Shown here: in pieces, positions 40,703 to 48,267 of the stretch
Layout of the letters: each line of letters begins with the position of its first letter
How positions within the stretch are numbered: the first letter of the stretch is position 1
DNA from: Promicromonospora umidemergens
Lineage (GTDB): Bacteria; Actinomycetota; Actinomycetes; Actinomycetales; Cellulomonadaceae
Reading direction: 5' to 3'
DNA: 64,000 nt
Assembly (NCBI RefSeq): GCF_024171995.1
Contig: NZ_JAMTCT010000001.1
Coordinates: 186,001 to 250,000 of the forward strand
Made by a program: the position numbers and the translations under genes
The notes under the pieces: model-generated
Databases searched by the model: none
What the model saw: only the letters and a program-made list of their open reading frames with translations
What the model was told of the DNA's origin: nothing

Positions 40703-41257
40703 TCAGCCGGCCAGCACGGCGTCGACCTCGCGGAGGAAGTCCGGGATGTCCTTGGGGTTGCGGGACGTGATCAGAGGGAACCCGGCCCCGCTGTCCCGGA
40801 CGACCGGCTCGTCGACCCAGGTGCCGCCGGCGTTGCGGATGTCGGTGGCGAGGGACGGGTAGCTGGTGAGCGTCGCGCCGGCGACCCGTCCCGCCTCCAC
40901 GAGCGCCCACGGCCCGTGGCAGATCGCGGCCACCGGGCGCCCGGAGGACGTGAACGCCTCGACCATCTCGACGGCCCTTGCGTGCAGGCGCAGGCTGTCG
41001 GCGTTGATCGTGCCGCCGGGAACGAGCAGCAGGTCGAACCCCGCCGGGTCGACCTCGTCGATGGTGGTGTCCGGGGCCACGGCCTCGCCGGGCTTCTCGT
41101 CGCCGACCAGGGTTCGGACGTCGTCCCGTGACACGGCGGCCAGGGTGACCACGGCACCGCGGTCGCGCAGGTGGCGCATGGGCACGAGGAGCTCGTCCTG
41201 CTCGACGCCGTAGTTGGTCACGAGCGCCAGCACTTGCTTGCTCGTCAGATGCGGCAT
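40703..41257 (-). CDS. DJ-1/PfpI family protein
   Basis: 184 aa. The class I glutamine-amidotransferase-like fold carries the PfpI nucleophile elbow AAICHGPWALVEAGRVAGATLTSY, with Cys followed by His. FDLLLVPGGTINAD is the glycine-loop strand. VVRDSGAGFPLITSRNPKDIPDFL is the typical C-terminal strand. Members act as proteases, deglycases or hydratases on stress-related substrates. ATG 41257 has a strong Shine-Dalgarno sequence (AGGAGGAG). It is divergent from lepA across 122 bp. Confidence 0.93.
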   Translation of the reverse strand: MPHLTSKQVLALVTNYGVEQDELLVPMRHLRDRGAVVTLAAVSRDDVRTLVGDEKPGEAVAPDTTIDEVDPAGFDLLLVPGGTINADSLRLHARAVEMVEAFTSSGRPVAAICHGPWALVEAGRVAGATLTSYPSLATDIRNAGGTWVDEPVVRDSGAGFPLITSRNPKDIPDFLREVDAVLAG

Positions 41258-41379
41258 GGGTCTCCTCCTGGCGGTCGGGTTCGCTACGTCACGACAGTAG
41301 GCACGACCGCGCCCCGCTCGCACGGGACGTGGGAGAATGGCCGTTGGCCCGCCCACCCTGACAACGGAGCGAGAACGCT

Positions 41380-43260
41380 TTGCCCATCCCCGGTCCTGCG
41401 CTCACCGCGCGCATCCAGCCGAATGCCACCGCGCCGGAGCTGATCCGGAACTTCTGCATCATCGCGCACATCGACCACGGCAAGTCCACCCTGGCCGACC
41501 GCATGCTCCAGCTCACCGGCGTGGTCGACTCGCGTGCCATGCGCGCGCAGTACCTGGACCGGATGGACATCGAGCGCGAGCGCGGCATCACCATCAAGTC
41601 GCAGGCCGTGCGCATGCCGTGGGCTCTGGCCGACGACGCGGGCGTGCTGACGCCGCACGCCCTGAACATGATCGACACCCCTGGCCACGTCGACTTCACG
41701 TACGAGGTCTCCCGGTCGCTGGCCGCGTGCGAGGGCGCCGTGCTCCTGGTCGACGCCGCCCAGGGCATCGAGGCGCAGACCCTGGCCAACCTGTACCTGG
41801 CCATGGAGAACGACCTCGAGATCATCCCGGTCCTGAACAAGATCGACCTGCCGGCGGCGCAGCCGGAGAAGTACGGCGAGGAGCTCGCGAAGCTGGTGGG
41901 CTGCGAGCCCGAGGACGTGCTGAAGGTCAGTGGCAAGACCGGTGTCGGCGTCGAGCCGCTGCTCGACCGCATCGTCCAGCGGGTGCCGGCCCCGACCGGC
42001 GACCCGAACGGCCCGGCCCGGGCCATGATCTTCGACTCCGTCTACGACACCTACCGCGGCGTCGTGACGTATGTGCGCGTGATCGACGGTGACCTGAACC
42101 CGCGCGAGAAGATCGCGATGATGTCGACGCGTGCCACGCACGAGCTCCTCGAGATCGGGGTCAGCTCGCCCGAGCCGCACGCGACCAAGGGTCTCGGCGT
42201 CGGCGAGGTGGGCTACCTGATCACGGGCGTGAAGGACGTGCGCCAGTCCAAGGTCGGCGACACCGTGACCAACGCGGCCAAGCCCGCCACCACCGCGCTC
42301 GCCGGCTACAGCGACCCCAAGCCCATGGTCTTCTCGGGCCTGTACCCGATCGACGGCTCCGACTACCCGGTGCTGCGCGACGCCCTGGACAAGCTCAAGC
42401 TCAGCGACGCCGCGCTCAACTACGAGCCCGAGACGTCGGTGGCCCTCGGCTTCGGCTTCCGCGTGGGCTTCCTCGGCCTGCTGCACCTCGAGATCGTGCG
42501 CGAGCGTCTCGAGCGCGAGTTCAACCTCGAGCTGATCTCGACCGCCCCGAACGTCATCTACCAGGTGACGATGGAGGACGGCACGAAGGTCGAGGTGACC
42601 AACCCGTCGGAGTTCCCCGGGGGAAAGATCAAGGAGGTCCGTGAGCCCGTCGTCAAGGCCACCATCCTCACCCCGAGCGAGTTCGTGGGCGCGGTCATGG
42701 AGCTCGCGCAGTCCAAGCGCGGCGACCTGCAGGGCATGGACTACCTGTCCGAGGAGCGCGTGGAGCTGCGTTACCACCTGCCGCTCGGCGAGATCGTCTT
42801 CGACTTCTTCGACCAGCTCAAGTCCAAGACCCGCGGCTACGCGTCCCTCGACTACGACACGACCGGCGACCAGGTGGCCGACCTCGTGAAGGTCGACATC
42901 CTGCTCCAGGGTGAGCACGTCGACGCGTTCAGCTCGATCGCGCACCGTGACAAGGCGTACTCGTACGGCGTCATGATGACCGCCAAGCTCAAGGAGCTCA
43001 TCCCGCGCCAGCAGTTCGAGGTGCCGATCCAGGCCGCCATCGGCGCGCGCGTGATCGCCCGCGAGACCATCCGCGCCATGCGCAAGGACGTGCTTGCCAA
43101 GTGCTACGGCGGCGACATCAGCCGTAAGCGCAAGCTGCTGGAGAAGCAGAAGGAGGGCAAGAAGCGCATGAAGAACATCGGTTCCGTCGAGGTGCCGAAG
43201 GAGGCGTTCATCGCCGCGCTCTCCTCCGACTCCGATGCGCCGAAGGACAAGAAGAAGTAG
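41380..43260 (+). CDS. lepA: Elongation factor 4 (LepA) GTPase
   Basis: 626 aa. The G domain has G1 AHIDHGKS, G2 [12 protein letters not shown]3 DTPGHVDF and G4 NKIDLP. EF-G-like domains II, III and V follow, then the LepA-specific C-terminal domain ([29 protein letters not shown]). It back-translocates or remodels stalled ribosomes. The start is a TTG at 41380 with a GGAG about 11 nt upstream. The next gene begins at the base after its stop codon. Confidence 0.97.
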   Translation: MPIPGPALTARIQPNATAPELIRNFCIIAHIDHGKSTLADRMLQLTGVVDSRAMRAQYLDRMDIERERGITIKSQAVRMPWALADDAGVLTPHALNMIDTPGHVDFTYEVSRSLAACEGAVLLVDAAQGIEAQTLANLYLAMENDLEIIPVLNKIDLPAAQPEKYGEELAKLVGCEPEDVLKVSGKTGVGVEPLLDRIVQRVPAPTGDPNGPARAMIFDSVYDTYRGVVTYVRVIDGDLNPREKIAMMSTRATHELLEIGVSSPEPHATKGLGVGEVGYLITGVKDVRQSKVGDTVTNAAKPATTALAGYSDPKPMVFSGLYPIDGSDYPVLRDALDKLKLSDAALNYEPETSVALGFGFRVGFLGLLHLEIVRERLEREFNLELISTAPNVIYQVTMEDGTKVEVTNPSEFPGGKIKEVREPVVKATILTPSEFVGAVMELAQSKRGDLQGMDYLSEERVELRYHLPLGEIVFDFFDQLKSKTRGYASLDYDTTGDQVADLVKVDILLQGEHVDAFSSIAHRDKAYSYGVMMTAKLKELIPRQQFEVPIQAAIGARVIARETIRAMRKDVLAKCYGGDISRKRKLLEKQKEGKKRMKNIGSVEVPKEAFIAALSSDSDAPKDKKK

Positions 43261-44610
43261 GTGCCCGCTCTTCCCTCCGGCATCCCCGTGCCCGACGACG
43301 GCGGGCTGCCCGCCTGGGTGCGCCCGTCGTCCGGACCAGCGGAGCGGCCCTTCGGGGTCTACGTGCACGTCCCGTTCTGCACGGTGCGCTGCGGCTACTG
43401 CGACTTCAACACCTACACGGCGTCCGAGCTGGGCGGCGGCGCGAACCAGGCGCAGTACGCCACGACGGCGCTGCTGGAGGTCGACCTCGCCGCGAAGGTG
43501 CTGTCCGACGCCGGGCGCGCGCCCGCAGCGGTCTCCACCGTGTTCTTCGGCGGCGGCACGCCCACGATGCTGCCTGCGACGGACCTCGCCCGGGTGCTCG
43601 GCGGCATCAAGGACGCCTGGGGCCTGGCCGGCGCCTCGACCGGCTCGGGGCACGCCGCCGAGGTCACCACCGAGGCGAACCCCGACTCGGTGACGCCCGA
43701 GTCGCTGCGGCTCCTTGCCGACGCCGGGTTCACGCGCGTCTCCTTCGGGATGCAGTCGGCGGTGCCGCACGTGCTGGCGACGCTCGAGCGCACCCACGAC
43801 CCGCTGCGCATCCCCGACGTCGTCCGGTGGGCCCGCGACGCCGGGCTGGACGTGTCCCTCGACCTCATCTACGGCACCCCCGGCGAGTCCCTCGACGACT
43901 GGCGCACCAGCGTGGAGACGGCGCTGGCCACCGGCGTCGATCACGTGTCCGCGTATGCGCTCGTGGTGGAGCCCGGGACCAAGATGGCCGCCCAGGTCCG
44001 CCGGGGCGAGGTCATGCTGCCCGACGACGACGACCAGGCCGCCAAGTACGAGCTTCTCGACGACCTGCTCACGGAGGCCGGCCTGCGCTGGTACGAGGTG
44101 TCGAACTGGGCGCGTGCCGGGCACGAGTGCCGCCACAACATCGGGTACTGGCGCGGTGACGACTGGTGGGGCATCGGCCCGGGCGCGCACAGCTACGTGT
44201 CGGCGCCCGCCCCGCGGGTCCCGACAGGTTCGACCACCGACGCAGGTTCGACCACCGACGCAGGCCCGGCCACCGACGAGACGCTCGCCGGTGTCCGCTG
44301 GTGGAACGTCAAGCATCCCCGTGCCTACGCCACGCGGCTGGAGGCAGGGCAGAGCCCCGGCGCGGGGCGCGAGCTGCTCACCCGTCAGGAGGCGCACCTC
44401 GAGCGCGTCATGCTCGGGGTGCGGCTGCGCGAGGGCCTTGACCTGGGGGCGCTGTCGGCCGCGGGCCGCACCGCGGTGGCGGGCCTCGTGGCGCGCGGGC
44501 TGCTCGACGGCCACGCGGCGGTCGGCGCGGGGGGCATGCCCGCCCGGGCCGTGCTCACCCGCCGCGGCCGCCTGCTGGCCGACACCGTGGTGCGCGACCT
44601 CACCGCGTGA
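43261..44610 (+). CDS. hemW: Radical-SAM heme chaperone HemW
   Basis: 449 aa. The radical SAM cluster motif CTVRCGYCDF (CxxxCxxC plus Phe, as in HemW/HemN) is at about residue 40. FFGGGTPTMLP and VTTEANPDSVTPE follow, as do FGMQSAVPHVLATLERTHDP and YEVSNWARAGHECRHNIGYWRGDDWWGIGPGAHSY, the family signatures. HemW binds heme and delivers it to respiratory proteins. An oddity is a short tandem insert GSTTDAGSTTDAGPATDE near residue 325, from an 18-bp DNA repeat, absent from most relatives. The GTG start abuts the lepA stop with no gap. Confidence 0.94.
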   Translation: MPALPSGIPVPDDGGLPAWVRPSSGPAERPFGVYVHVPFCTVRCGYCDFNTYTASELGGGANQAQYATTALLEVDLAAKVLSDAGRAPAAVSTVFFGGGTPTMLPATDLARVLGGIKDAWGLAGASTGSGHAAEVTTEANPDSVTPESLRLLADAGFTRVSFGMQSAVPHVLATLERTHDPLRIPDVVRWARDAGLDVSLDLIYGTPGESLDDWRTSVETALATGVDHVSAYALVVEPGTKMAAQVRRGEVMLPDDDDQAAKYELLDDLLTEAGLRWYEVSNWARAGHECRHNIGYWRGDDWWGIGPGAHSYVSAPAPRVPTGSTTDAGSTTDAGPATDETLAGVRWWNVKHPRAYATRLEAGQSPGAGRELLTRQEAHLERVMLGVRLREGLDLGALSAAGRTAVAGLVARGLLDGHAAVGAGGMPARAVLTRRGRLLADTVVRDLTA

Positions 44611-44739
44611 CGGCAAGGACCTGAACATTTCGCCGAAGTCCTGAATGGTTTGTTTGCGTAGTGGGCGAAAACGTCGATATCTTGTGCCGATTCACACCGT
44701 TACGAGGCGGCCCGGGCACGCCTGACGAGGGGTACGCGC

Positions 44740-45726
44740 ATGAGCAGCACCTACGGCGGCTGGAACCCAGAGGATCCGTACCGTCGGCAGGCTCCTGAGT
44801 CCCGGCGGGCGCAGGACGCGAACCCGGACGGACAGCAGGAGCCGGCCCGGGACCCGTACGGCGCCCGGGACCCGTACGGCCGGGAGCAGCAGCCTGTGGC
44901 CCCCCAGCCGTACGACCCGTACGGCCCGCGCGACCCCTACGGCCGCCCCGCCAACCCGTACGGCCGGCCCGACTACCAGCCCCGGCAGCAGCCGGAGCTC
45001 CCGCAGTACTCCGCCGTCCCGGGGGCCGAGCACCGGTCCGAGGTGGGCGGGCCGCCGACGGTCGGCGGCGCGTGGCGCTGGGGCTGGAGCGCGTTCGGTG
45101 CGAGCTGGGGCCTCTGGGTGCTGATGACCCTGCTGATCGGCCTGGCGCAGCTCGCCGTCCTCCTCGCGTTCAACCCGTCCACCATGGACGGCTTCGCGAA
45201 CGCGACCGACCCCGCGGCGGTCGCCGCCGCGCAAGCCGGCGGCCAGACGCTGACGGCCAAGGGGCTGGCGGCGGCAGGCACGGCGATCTGCGTCCTGCTG
45301 CAGGCCCTCCTGTACGCCGGAGCGCTCGCGGCGACGCGGACCCACAAGGTTCGCCTCCGCGACTTCTTCGTGCTCCGCGGCTTCGGCGGGCTCCTGGCGT
45401 ACGCGGTGCTCTCCGGGGCGCTCGGTTTCGTCAGCATCAGCGTGCCGATGGCCGGCTGGGTGGTGCAGATCATCGGCACGCTGCTCCTGCTGCCGGTGCC
45501 CTTCCTGATCCTCGGGGGAGCGGGCTTCGGCAAGGCTGTCGCCGGTGGCGTCGGGCTGGTGCTCTCGCACCTCGGGACCGCGCTCGCGGTCTTCGGGATC
45601 GTTGCCGGGCTGGCCCTCGCCTCGGTCTTTACCTGCGGGATCGGTCTTGTGGTGATCGCCCCCGCGATGCTGCTGGTCGGGGCGTATCTCGTCCAGCGCT
45701 GGACCGGAGAACCGGTCCACGGCTGA
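44740..45726 (+). CDS. Integral membrane protein with DPYG-rich cytosolic N-terminus
   Basis: 328 aa. The first 105 or so residues are hydrophilic, with repeated DPYG/RDPYGR units (PARDPYGARDPYGRE, PYDPYGPRDPYGRP). Six hydrophobic segments follow in a DUF975/DUF4013-like arrangement, starting WRWGWSAFGASWGLWVLMTLL. It is similar in overall plan to the gene at 45818, probably a paralogue. Function is unknown; Pro/Gly/Tyr-rich tails of this kind are common on actinobacterial envelope proteins and may drive clustering. The 129-bp gap after hemW includes an AT-richer patch (about 44640-44700) that probably holds the promoter. Confidence 0.8.
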   Translation: MSSTYGGWNPEDPYRRQAPESRRAQDANPDGQQEPARDPYGARDPYGREQQPVAPQPYDPYGPRDPYGRPANPYGRPDYQPRQQPELPQYSAVPGAEHRSEVGGPPTVGGAWRWGWSAFGASWGLWVLMTLLIGLAQLAVLLAFNPSTMDGFANATDPAAVAAAQAGGQTLTAKGLAAAGTAICVLLQALLYAGALAATRTHKVRLRDFFVLRGFGGLLAYAVLSGALGFVSISVPMAGWVVQIIGTLLLLPVPFLILGGAGFGKAVAGGVGLVLSHLGTALAVFGIVAGLALASVFTCGIGLVVIAPAMLLVGAYLVQRWTGEPVHG

Positions 45727-45740
45727 GCGCCCGGCAACAA

Positions 45741-45770
45741 CTTCGCGCCTGCGCATGCGCAGGCGCGAAG
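45741..45770 (+). terminator. Perfect 30-bp palindrome
   Basis: CTTCGCGCCTGCGCA followed immediately by its exact reverse complement, 14 bp after the stop of the membrane protein gene and 47 bp before the next start. It probably acts as an intra-cluster terminator or processing hairpin. Confidence 0.75.
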
Positions 45771-45817
45771 AAGAGGTGAAGGTGGCTTCGGACCACTGAC
45801 CACCCAAGGGACGGCAC

Positions 45818-46666
45818 ATGAGCGAGAACACACCACGGAGCCCGTACGAGCCCAGGCCGGGCGGGCCCACACCGCCGCCAGCGGGTGGGCCGGCTCCCGG
45901 CCCGGTCAACCTGCCGGTCAACCCGCCGTCGGGCGGTCCGAGCCAGCCGCCGGCCTACGGCGGACCGGCGGTGCCGTACGGTACGCAGCCGTCCAGCCCG
46001 TTCCGGGTCGGGGAGGCGCTGAGCTTCGGCTGGAACCGGTTCAAGGCGAACTGGCTGTTCTGGGTGCTGTTCGTGCTGCTGACGTTCGCCGTCAGCGCCA
46101 TCTTCAGCTCGGGGTCGATCGGCGACGTCCAGGAGCAGATCAACGCGTCCTCCGACCCGGAGGCGATGGCGGAGCTCGCGGCCGACATGTCCGGAGCGAG
46201 CTCGCTGCTCCAGCTGATCGGCTCGCTGGTGGTGGCGGTGCTCCAGGCGCTCGGGATCAACGCCGCGCTGCGCGAGGTCTCCGGCGAGAAGGCGAGCTGG
46301 GGCACCCTCTTCAAGGTCAACAGCTACGGGATGATCATCCTGGCCGCGCTCCTGCTGGCGGCCGCGAGCTTCGTGGGCGCTCTCCTGTGCGGGCTCGGGC
46401 TCATCGCGGTGGCGATCTTCGCGGTGTTCACCTACCACAACGTGGTCGACAAGGGCATGAACGCGTGGGCCGCCTTCACCTCGTCGTTCGCGCTGGTGGG
46501 CAAGAACTTCGGTGCGGTGTTCCTGCTGGAGCTCGCACTCCTCGGGATCAACGTCGTCGGCGCCCTGCTGTGCGGGCTCGGCCTGTTCGTCACGATCCCG
46601 CTGTCCGTGCTGGCGATGGCCTACGCGTACCGCCGGCTCACCGGCGGCCCGGTGGTAGCAGCCTGA
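45818..46666 (+). CDS. Integral membrane protein with Pro/Gly-rich N-terminus
   Basis: 282 aa. A Pro/Gly-rich cytosolic segment (about 1-60, PPPAGGPAPGPVNLPVNPPSGG) is followed by a DUF975-like membrane domain: FRVGEALSFGWNRFKANWLFWVLFVLL, then about five further helices with two similar ALLCGLGL turns. It starts MSENTPRSPYEP, and the neighbouring DUF4870 protein starts MSENPQQPQ. It has the same domain plan as the gene at 44740. No known enzymatic motif. Probably an envelope scaffold or transport-related protein of unknown function. Confidence 0.8.
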   Translation: MSENTPRSPYEPRPGGPTPPPAGGPAPGPVNLPVNPPSGGPSQPPAYGGPAVPYGTQPSSPFRVGEALSFGWNRFKANWLFWVLFVLLTFAVSAIFSSGSIGDVQEQINASSDPEAMAELAADMSGASSLLQLIGSLVVAVLQALGINAALREVSGEKASWGTLFKVNSYGMIILAALLLAAASFVGALLCGLGLIAVAIFAVFTYHNVVDKGMNAWAAFTSSFALVGKNFGAVFLLELALLGINVVGALLCGLGLFVTIPLSVLAMAYAYRRLTGGPVVAA

Positions 46667-46673
46667 GCCCAGA

Positions 46674-46732
46674 GACGACCATGCACCTGCTGCCAGGTCC
46701 GGTCCGGACCTGGCAGCAGGTGCATGGTCGTC
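46674..46732. terminator. Perfect 27-bp-stem hairpin between convergent genes
   Basis: Arms 46674-46700 (GACGACCATGCACCTGCTGC...) and 46706-46732 are exact reverse complements; the loop is 5 nt. It lies 7 bp after one stop codon and 6 bp from the other, so it can terminate both. It has no U-tract on either strand. Confidence 0.9.
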
Positions 46733-46738
46733 CAGCCA

Positions 46739-47296
46739 CTACTTGATGAAGCGGATGTTCACCGGGTAGCGGTACGGGGCACCCTTGCCGTTCTGCACGG
46801 CGGCCAGGATCTGGAACACGATCGCGACGACGACGATAGCGGCATAGAGGAACCCGCCGATCCCGAACGTGACCACCGTGAGGATCGTGGTGGCGATGTA
46901 CGCGATGGCCAGCGTGATCTGGAAGTTCAGCGACTCCTTGGCTTCCTGGTCCACGAACCGGCTGCGGTCCTTGAGCACCAGCCAGATCACCAGCGGTGCG
47001 ATGAAGCTCAGCAGGAGCGGACCGATCTGGGCGAAGACGGACCACATCCGCTCGTCCGACGGGTTGAGCGGCTGAGGCTGGTACTGCCCGCCGTAGGTGT
47101 AGGGGGAGCCGTGCACCGGGCCCTGCTGCGGCTGGCCAGGCTGCGGCTGGCCAGGCTGCGGCTGGCCAGGGTGGGGCTGGGACGGCTGGTCCTGATACGG
47201 CGTCTGGCCGGGCTGGGGAGAGCCATAGGCGGGAGCCGGCTGCGGCTGCGGGTCGGGCTGCTGCGGCGGCTGCGGTTGCTGTGGGTTCTCGGACAT
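46739..47296 (-). CDS. DUF4870 domain membrane protein with PGQPQ repeats
   Basis: 185 aa. The N-terminal 80 residues are Pro/Gln-rich with tandem PGQPQ units. The C-terminal DUF4870 domain (about 83-185) reads RMWSVFAQIGPLLLSFIAPLVIWLVLKDRSRFVDQEAKESLNFQ, with three helices. Function unknown; DUF4870 proteins are abundant small membrane proteins (Tic20-like fold). TACCGT ends 7 nt before the ATG, implying a leaderless mRNA. Together with the two genes at 44740 and 45818 it makes a local set of Pro-rich-tailed membrane proteins. Confidence 0.88.
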   Translation of the reverse strand: MSENPQQPQPPQQPDPQPQPAPAYGSPQPGQTPYQDQPSQPHPGQPQPGQPQPGQPQQGPVHGSPYTYGGQYQPQPLNPSDERMWSVFAQIGPLLLSFIAPLVIWLVLKDRSRFVDQEAKESLNFQITLAIAYIATTILTVVTFGIGGFLYAAIVVVAIVFQILAAVQNGKGAPYRYPVNIRFIK

Positions 47297-47320
47297 GGCC
47301 CTAACGGTAGAGGCTCCGCC

Positions 47321-48184
47321 TCACGACGCGGTCACGAAATCGATAAGTTCTTCGACCCGGCCCAGCAGCGCCGGATCGAGGTCGCGGAAGTCGCGCACGG
47401 TGCCGAGGACACGCTGCCAGCCACGGGCGACGTCGGCCTGCGTCTCTGCAGGCCAGCCAAGGGAACGCAGGATGCCGAGCTTCCACTCGGTGCCCCGGTC
47501 GATCACCGGCCAGCGGTCCAGCCCGAGCCGCTCGGCGCGCACGGCCTGCCACACGTCGACGTACGGGTGGCCCAGCACCAGGACGGTGCCTCGCGGGACG
47601 TGACGCAGGGCGTCGTCGGTCAGCCGCTGCTCCTTCGAGCCGGGAACCAGGTGGTCCACCAGGACGCCCACGCGCCGCTCGGCGTCGGGCGCGAACTCGG
47701 CGAGGCGTTCGGCGAGATGGTCCACGCCGTCGAGCATCTCGACCACGACGCCCTCGATGCGCAGGTCGTCGCCCCAGACCTTCTCGACGAGCTCGGCGTC
47801 GTGCTTGCCCTCCACCCAGATGCGGCTGCCGCGCGCCACGCGCGCCCTGGACCCGTGCACCGCCACGGACCCGGAGGCCGTGCGCGTGGGCTGCGCGGGA
47901 GCCCGGTTCAGGACGGGCGCGGTGAGCACGACGGGCTTGCCCTCCACCCAGAAGCCCGGCCCGAGCGGGAAGGTGCGGGTGCGGCCACGGCGGTCCTCCA
48001 GGACGACGACGTGCATCCCACCCGACTTCTCGACCCGCACGACGGCGCCGACCCAGCCGGTCTCGACCTCCTCGACCACGAGCCCCGGCTCGGCGGGGGT
48101 GGGTTGCGACGTCGGCCGCCGCCCCCGGTGCGCGCCGGGAAAGGCGGGGGACAGGACGTCGGGGCCATACCGTTCGTCGAACAC
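47321..48184 (-). CDS. DUF3097 family protein
   Basis: 287 aa. An actinobacteria-specific conserved protein recognised by YGPDVLSPAFPGAHRGRRPT, GWVGAVVRVEKSGGMHVVVLEDRRGR, SRIWVEGKHDAELVEKVWGDDLRIEGVVVEMLDG and LVLGHPYVDVWQAV. The central VEGKHDAELVEKVWG resembles a Toprim-like 'VEGxxD' motif, so nucleic-acid chemistry is possible but unproven. The gene commonly lies near hemW and hrcA. GTG 48184 follows a TAGGCT -10 box (48196-48191) by 6 nt, implying a leaderless transcript. Confidence 0.88.
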   Translation of the reverse strand: MFDERYGPDVLSPAFPGAHRGRRPTSQPTPAEPGLVVEEVETGWVGAVVRVEKSGGMHVVVLEDRRGRTRTFPLGPGFWVEGKPVVLTAPVLNRAPAQPTRTASGSVAVHGSRARVARGSRIWVEGKHDAELVEKVWGDDLRIEGVVVEMLDGVDHLAERLAEFAPDAERRVGVLVDHLVPGSKEQRLTDDALRHVPRGTVLVLGHPYVDVWQAVRAERLGLDRWPVIDRGTEWKLGILRSLGWPAETQADVARGWQRVLGTVRDFRDLDPALLGRVEELIDFVTAS

Positions 48185-48267
48185 GCCGCGAGCCTAGATC
48201 GGCAGCTGCGCCGAGCCCCGGATCTCTGCGCGGTCGGAGTGTCTCGACCCAGCGCCGGACCCAGAGG

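Noticed and set aside
41284-44628. 1114-codon minus-strand open frame opposite lepA and hemW
   Set aside because: Antisense shadow of two unmistakable core genes; no coherent domain.
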